Assembly (NCBI GenBank): GCA_964617375.1 | Contig: CAZTXQ010000082.1 | Coordinates: 1-8,533, forward strand | Length of the DNA: 8,533 nucleotides | Direction of reading: 5' to 3' | Source: Firm-13 sp964617375 | GTDB taxonomy: Bacteria > Bacillota > Clostridia > Saccharofermentanales > Saccharofermentanaceae | In this document: positions 5,667 to 8,533 of the stretch, one piece after another | How the letters are laid out: every line of letters begins with the position of its first letter | Numbering within the stretch: the first letter of the stretch is position 1 | Translations under genes and position numbers: made by a program | Notes under the pieces: model-generated | The model's input: the letters and a program-made list of their open reading frames with translations, nothing else | Told to the model about the DNA's origin: nothing | Databases searched by the model: none

Positions 5667-7793
5667 TCACTCTCCTCCTTCGGAAAAAAGCTTTCGAAAA
5701 GTTGATGTATTTTCAAGTTTAACCTTGCCGTCGACAAATAACAAGGAGAAGCATACACGCCCCTCTTTTTTTGAATAAAAACGAAGGAGACCGGCCTCTT
5801 CGAACACGTCGAGAACCCGCGCGAGCGCGAATCCGTTGAGGGAGATCGCATAGGCAGCCGACACGTACCGCGCCAGGAGTTTCAGGTCGCACATCGTCAT
5901 GCCTTCGGCACATTTGGTTCGTAGGAACTGGTAGACTTTCTTAAAATCATCGCGAGTCGGAAGGATCTCCGCAACCGGCATTTTCGCGACTTTCGACAGT
6001 TCAGCAAAGCCCAGACGATTGAGATAGAGCTTCTCGAGAATGCCCGGATTGTCGAGAGGTATCTTGCCCGCGGCGACAAAATGCATATCGGCCACGAGCA
6101 TCGAGAGCGATTCCCTTCCCTTCCACTCCGAGACGGAGAGGCTCATCACGAGGTCAACGACGGATCCCGTGCGGTACAGTTCCTCGAAGGCGCCCATACC
6201 GAAGGCGATGCCTTCGTACGTCTTCCCCGAAGATTCACCGTTAGGCGCAAAGGTAAGCTTCAAGTGCTTTCCCTTGCCGCACGCGGAGGTCTTCACAATC
6301 GTGAGATTCCGTATAAGGAAATGCGGGTCCTGATTGCCCTCGCCGAACGGCGCAAGCCCGGATATTTCCCGGCACGTGGCGGTCGTCATGTCGTCCAGAG
6401 CGAGAATCCCGTCAATAAGAATCGTCTCCTCGTACGGCTCCCCTGGGTTCTGCTGATCATATTCAGATATCTTCCTGGAGAAAAGATCGTATTGGTCCGC
6501 GCGAACAGATATGCCCGCAGCCTTCGGATGGCCTCCAAATCGTTCCGTACAGTCTTTGGCATAAAGGATCGCCTCAAGTATGTTGTCGCCGCTGGAGGCC
6601 CTTGCAGAGCCTTTTAAGAGGCCTTCCTGCCCGGAGACTTCGGTGAATACAATTGCGGACCTCTGGTAACGCTCCACAAGCCGGGAAGCGACAATCCCGA
6701 TCACGCCGGGATGCCAGTCGCGGCCGCAGACGAGAATCGGTCCGCGCGCCTTGAAAAAAGCGCCCGATTTCTCCGGATCGCCTTCAAGAAGCTCTACGGC
6801 CTCCCGGAAAATCGCCAGCTCAATCTCCTGTCGCCCCGTGTTTTCGCGCGAAAGAGTCTCAGCCAGCTCGGCCGCCTCCGCATCGTTATCGGTCAGCAGC
6901 AGCTCGACCGCCCTCGAAGCGTCGCCCATTCTTCCGGACGCGTTGATCCGCGGAACCAGAAGATAACTGATTGAGATGGTCGAGAGCTTCTGTCCTTCCT
7001 GTTTTGCCGCCGCGAAAAGAGCCTTAAGCCCCTTACGCTTTGTCTGCCTTAAGAGCTTCATGCCTTCTCTGACCATCGTCCGGTTCTCGTCGAGCATCGG
7101 AACGACGTCCGCAATCGTTCCGATCGCGGCCAGATCCGTATAATCCCGCCAATCGTCTTTACTCGTAATCGGATAGAGTCTCTTGCTTAGTGCCTCGGCA
7201 AGCTTCAGCGCAACGCCCGCCCCGGAAAGCTGCGAGAAAGGATATCGGCTGTCCGTACGTTTCGCGTTTAAGACCGCGCCCGCCTTCGGAAGCACCGGTT
7301 TCACCTCATGGTGATCGGTAATAATCACATCAAGACCGCGCCGAACGAGTTCGTCGACCTCGGTTATATTGGCGACACCGCAGTCGACAGTAATCAGAAG
7401 CCGCGGGTCCTGTTCCATAATTTTCGAGAAGAGGTTCTCCGACATGCCGTATCCTTCGGACAGCCGGTCGGGAATGAGATATCCGCAGTCCGCCCCGGCA
7501 CGCCTCAGGAAAAGCACAAGAATCGCCGTAGCCGTGATGCCGTCCGCGTCGTAATCGCCGAAGATCAGGATCCGCTCCCGACCCGCGACGGCGCGCCGGA
7601 TCCGCTCACAGGCCGCATCCATATCGGGGAAAAGCTCCGGATCATGCCAGATCCCCCCGTCTTCCGACAGGAACGCACGAATATCCTCTTTCTCGGTAAT
7701 GCCGCGCGATATGAGAAGCTTATGTGTCAACGGAAGCGAATCGGCCGGGGCGTCCCCGGACGGCAGCCTCCACTTTTTCTCGACAAGTATCAC
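5667..7793 (-). CDS. recJ: Single-stranded-DNA-specific 5'-3' exonuclease RecJ
   Basis: RecJ degrades single-stranded DNA from 5' ends in recombinational and mismatch repair in the cytoplasm, using two metal ions in a DHH-family site. The 708-aa protein has DYDADG at 80-85, VDCG at 136-139, TDHHE at 159-163 and the motif IADVVPM at 227-233. The DHHA1 half follows, with WHPGVIGIVASR at 360-371, GSARAS at 395-400 and FGGHPKAAGIS at 419-429. An OB-like section and an extra C-terminal region (about 590-700) make it longer than the E. coli protein (577 aa), as in Firmicutes. All expected metal ligands appear present. The start is a GTG with an SD AAAGGA six bases upstream; no ATG is better placed. 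The last codons carry the SD of rel. Transcription must come through the rpsU terminator or from a local promoter. A TATATA at about 7837-7842 has only a poor -35 candidate inside the terminator stem. Confidence 0.96.
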   Translation of the reverse strand: MILVEKKWRLPSGDAPADSLPLTHKLLISRGITEKEDIRAFLSEDGGIWHDPELFPDMDAACERIRRAVAGRERILIFGDYDADGITATAILVLFLRRAGADCGYLIPDRLSEGYGMSENLFSKIMEQDPRLLITVDCGVANITEVDELVRRGLDVIITDHHEVKPVLPKAGAVLNAKRTDSRYPFSQLSGAGVALKLAEALSKRLYPITSKDDWRDYTDLAAIGTIADVVPMLDENRTMVREGMKLLRQTKRKGLKALFAAAKQEGQKLSTISISYLLVPRINASGRMGDASRAVELLLTDNDAEAAELAETLSRENTGRQEIELAIFREAVELLEGDPEKSGAFFKARGPILVCGRDWHPGVIGIVASRLVERYQRSAIVFTEVSGQEGLLKGSARASSGDNILEAILYAKDCTERFGGHPKAAGISVRADQYDLFSRKISEYDQQNPGEPYEETILIDGILALDDMTTATCREISGLAPFGEGNQDPHFLIRNLTIVKTSACGKGKHLKLTFAPNGESSGKTYEGIAFGMGAFEELYRTGSVVDLVMSLSVSEWKGRESLSMLVADMHFVAAGKIPLDNPGILEKLYLNRLGFAELSKVAKMPVAEILPTRDDFKKVYQFLRTKCAEGMTMCDLKLLARYVSAAYAISLNGFALARVLDVFEEAGLLRFYSKKEGRVCFSLLFVDGKVKLENTSTFRKLFSEGGE

Positions 7794-7800
7794 TTGATGT

Positions 7801-7816
7801 CCTTTCCCGAAGGAAA
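7801..7816 (-). promoter_or_regulatory. recJ: UUCG hairpin overlapping the recJ SD
   Basis: On the minus strand TTTCC (7816-7812), loop TTCG (7811-7808) and GGAAA (7807-7803) form a 5-bp stem closed by a C-G pair on a UUCG loop, an exceptionally stable tetraloop. The following GGA completes the recJ SD, so part of the ribosome-binding site is paired. This could lower recJ initiation when not opened by ribosomes or a factor. There is no U-run, so it is not a terminator. The structure is seen; the effect is inferred. Confidence 0.45.
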
Positions 7817-7844
7817 CCCTTCAGAACAAAATTTGTGTATATAG

Positions 7845-7871
7845 AAAAAACCCGGCGCTGTTGCACCGGGT
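7845..7871 (-). terminator. Intrinsic terminator after rpsU
   Basis: On the minus strand ACCCGGTGC pairs with GCGCCGGGT over nine pairs (one G-U), with an AACA loop, followed directly by TTTTTT. It starts 21 nt after the rpsU stop codon. This is a textbook rho-independent terminator and should end most rpsU transcripts, leaving recJ, 50 nt further on, dependent on read-through or its own promoter. Confidence 0.93.
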
Positions 7872-7892
7872 CCTCATGTGTTCATCTGCAAA

Positions 7893-8066
7893 TCAGCGCT
7901 TGCGCTTTCTGGCAGCCTCTGACTTCTTCTTGCGCTTAACGCTAGGCTTCTCGTAATGTTCTCTCTTACGAACCTCCGCAAGAACTCCCGATCTTGCACA
8001 AGAGCGCTTAAAACGGCGCAACGCACTATCAAGGGACTCATTTTCCTTAATTCTGATTTCTGACAC
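7893..8066 (-). CDS. rpsU: 30S ribosomal protein S21
   Basis: This 57-aa basic protein of the small ribosomal subunit helps base-pairing of mRNA with the anti-SD end of 16S rRNA. The translation begins MSEIRIKENESLDSALRR, continues with RSC, then VRKREHYEKPSVKRKKKSEA, and ends in a lysine/arginine tail; this is the conserved S21 pattern over its whole length, and the length is normal for Firmicutes. The start codon is GTG (8066-8064), with a strong SD GGAGGG six bases upstream. It has its own consensus promoter and its own terminator, so it is probably mostly a single-gene transcript. Only partial read-through would then feed recJ-rel. Confidence 0.96.
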   Translation of the reverse strand: MSEIRIKENESLDSALRRFKRSCARSGVLAEVRKREHYEKPSVKRKKKSEAARKRKR

Positions 8067-8093
8067 TTTCTTCCCTCCCCTCGTGCGTAAAGA

Positions 8094-8115
8094 TTACCAG
8101 ACAGAAAGTCGGTAA
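8094..8115 (-). promoter_or_regulatory. rpsU: Hairpin in the rpsU 5' leader
   Basis: On the minus strand TTACCGAC and GTC-T-GGTAA form an eight-pair stem with one bulged T and a TTTCT loop, about 28 nt before the rpsU start. The predicted leader, from about 8141 to 8067, is some 75 nt long. No U-run follows, so it is not a terminator. It could be a regulatory or protective leader element; no known S21 leader motif was recognised. Confidence 0.4.
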
Positions 8116-8147
8116 CTTAGGTTCTATCCATGTCTCGTATCGACGGT

Positions 8148-8176
8148 ATTATACCTGTATTATGAAGGTCCGTCAA
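8148..8176 (-). promoter_or_regulatory. Strong sigma-A/sigma-70 promoter of rpsU
   Basis: On the minus strand the -35 box TTGACG (8176-8171) and the -10 box TATAAT (8153-8148) are separated by exactly 17 bases, nearly perfect consensus. Transcription should start near 8141, giving a leader of about 75 nt before rpsU. The -10 box sits in an 11-bp palindrome, GGTAT-T-ATACC on the plus strand (8145-8155). Confidence 0.9.
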
Positions 8177-8323
8177 GCCAAAGCGCCAAAACCGGAGCTC
8201 GTGATCATATGTATTTTTTAAACCCTATACGTATCGGACACGCGCCTTACAAATAGATCATAGGTTATTGATACAGCCTGCCGCAAAGCGACTGATTTTG
8301 GTTATGCAACGGAAATCTGGACC
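8177..8323. other. Gene-free upstream region, no recognised feature
   Basis: No open frame of useful length or with an SD is present on either strand between the rpsU promoter and the repeat cluster to the right. It contains an AT-rich run (TATTTTTTAAA near 8212-8222) just upstream of the promoter, which could act as an UP-like element. I see no RNA gene. It probably separates rpsU from an upstream gene outside the window. Confidence 0.6.
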
Positions 8324-8430
8324 CATGCGAAATTGACGAACCTACTCAACCAGTATCTTACGCCGGTCTTCCGCGTGAATAATAATCATTGCGAACCTAC
8401 TCAATCGGCGTCTGAGTTCATTTGAGCAGG
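8324..8430. repeat. Direct and inverted short repeats of CGAACCTACTCAA
   Basis: The 13-mer CGAACCTACTCAA occurs exactly at 8337-8349 and 8392-8404. An inverted copy with one mismatch, TTGAGCAGG at 8422-8430, can pair with CCTACTCAA of the second copy (8396-8404) over eight of nine bases, with a 17-nt loop. Just before the first copy, CATGCGAAAT (8324-8333) is a one-mismatch version of part of the neighbouring 13-bp repeat. No gene is present here. Confidence 0.75.
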
Positions 8431-8445
8431 TCCGACGGCGCCCCG

Positions 8446-8533
8446 ATTTCGTATGTGCGCTGGCTCTTCCTTCGCATCCTCCGGAACGCAATGCACATAC
8501 GAAATGGTTCTCCGGTCGGGATTTCGTATGTGC
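8446..8533. repeat. Three alternating copies of ATTTCGTATGTGC
   Basis: The 13-mer ATTTCGTATGTGC is found exactly at 8446-8458, as its reverse complement at 8493-8505, and again directly at 8521-8533, the last base of the window. Copies 1 and 2 can form a 13-bp hairpin with a 34-nt loop, and copies 2 and 3 a 13-bp hairpin with a 15-nt loop. The two structures exclude each other. The set may continue beyond the edge. It is not a CRISPR because orientation alternates and spacing varies. No gene is present. Confidence 0.9.

Noticed and set aside
7801..7819. Second terminator upstream of recJ
   Set aside because: The stem is only five pairs and no U-run follows; it overlaps the recJ SD instead.
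8258..8326. 22-codon minus-strand open frame from ATG 8326
   Set aside because: It has no SD, no recognisable protein and overlaps the repeat cluster.
8177..8533. tRNA or known small RNA gene
   Set aside because: No cloverleaf, CCA end, T-loop sequence or other familiar RNA core could be found on either strand.

Overview
The window reads as the chromosome of a Gram-positive, Firmicutes-type bacterium, most likely a clostridial (Lachnospiraceae-like) lineage with roughly 50-55% GC. The evidence is the clostridial-style ribosomal protein S21, the recJ-rel gene order without much else between, the long RecJ with an extra C-terminal region, the bifunctional Rel protein and strong purine-rich Shine-Dalgarno (SD) sites. 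This placement is an inference from protein character and synteny, not from a database search.

Every gene lies on the minus strand, so the window reads from right to left. At the far right (8177-8533) is a gene-free stretch with several short direct and inverted repeats. Next come a near-consensus sigma-A/sigma-70 promoter (-35 TTGACG, 17-bp spacer, -10 TATAAT), a leader hairpin, rpsU (57 aa, too small to show up in many gene calls) and a clear intrinsic terminator. Only about 50 nt after that terminator, recJ starts at a GTG codon. Its SD is partly inside a UUCG-capped hairpin. recJ, rel and a membrane diguanylate cyclase are packed with gaps of 3 and 4 nt, each SD being encoded in the last codons of the gene before it. 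This looks like one translationally coupled unit joining DNA repair, (p)ppGpp turnover and c-di-GMP synthesis.

Downstream come two tandem paralogues of a membrane protein family I do not recognise: membrane helices followed by a conserved soluble C-terminal domain. The upstream copy is broken. Compared with its intact neighbour it has a net loss of 133 nt, which puts the membrane part and the C-terminal domain in different frames, and a 48-bp in-frame insertion flanked by a 10-bp direct repeat. The downstream copy is intact (311 aa). Immediately after its stop codon begins a 47-bp tandem repeat array with four perfect copies plus decayed copies, running off the left edge. A 15-bp piece of the repeat also sits in the spacer between the cyclase gene and the broken paralogue.

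rpsU, recJ and rel are ordinary housekeeping genes. The unusual part is the left 3.2 kb (cyclase, duplicated unknown membrane genes, tandem array) and the repeat cluster at the right edge. I see no CRISPR array, transposase, phage gene or tRNA. The best candidate for something undescribed is the unknown membrane protein family, placed behind a second-messenger operon and next to a related repeat array.
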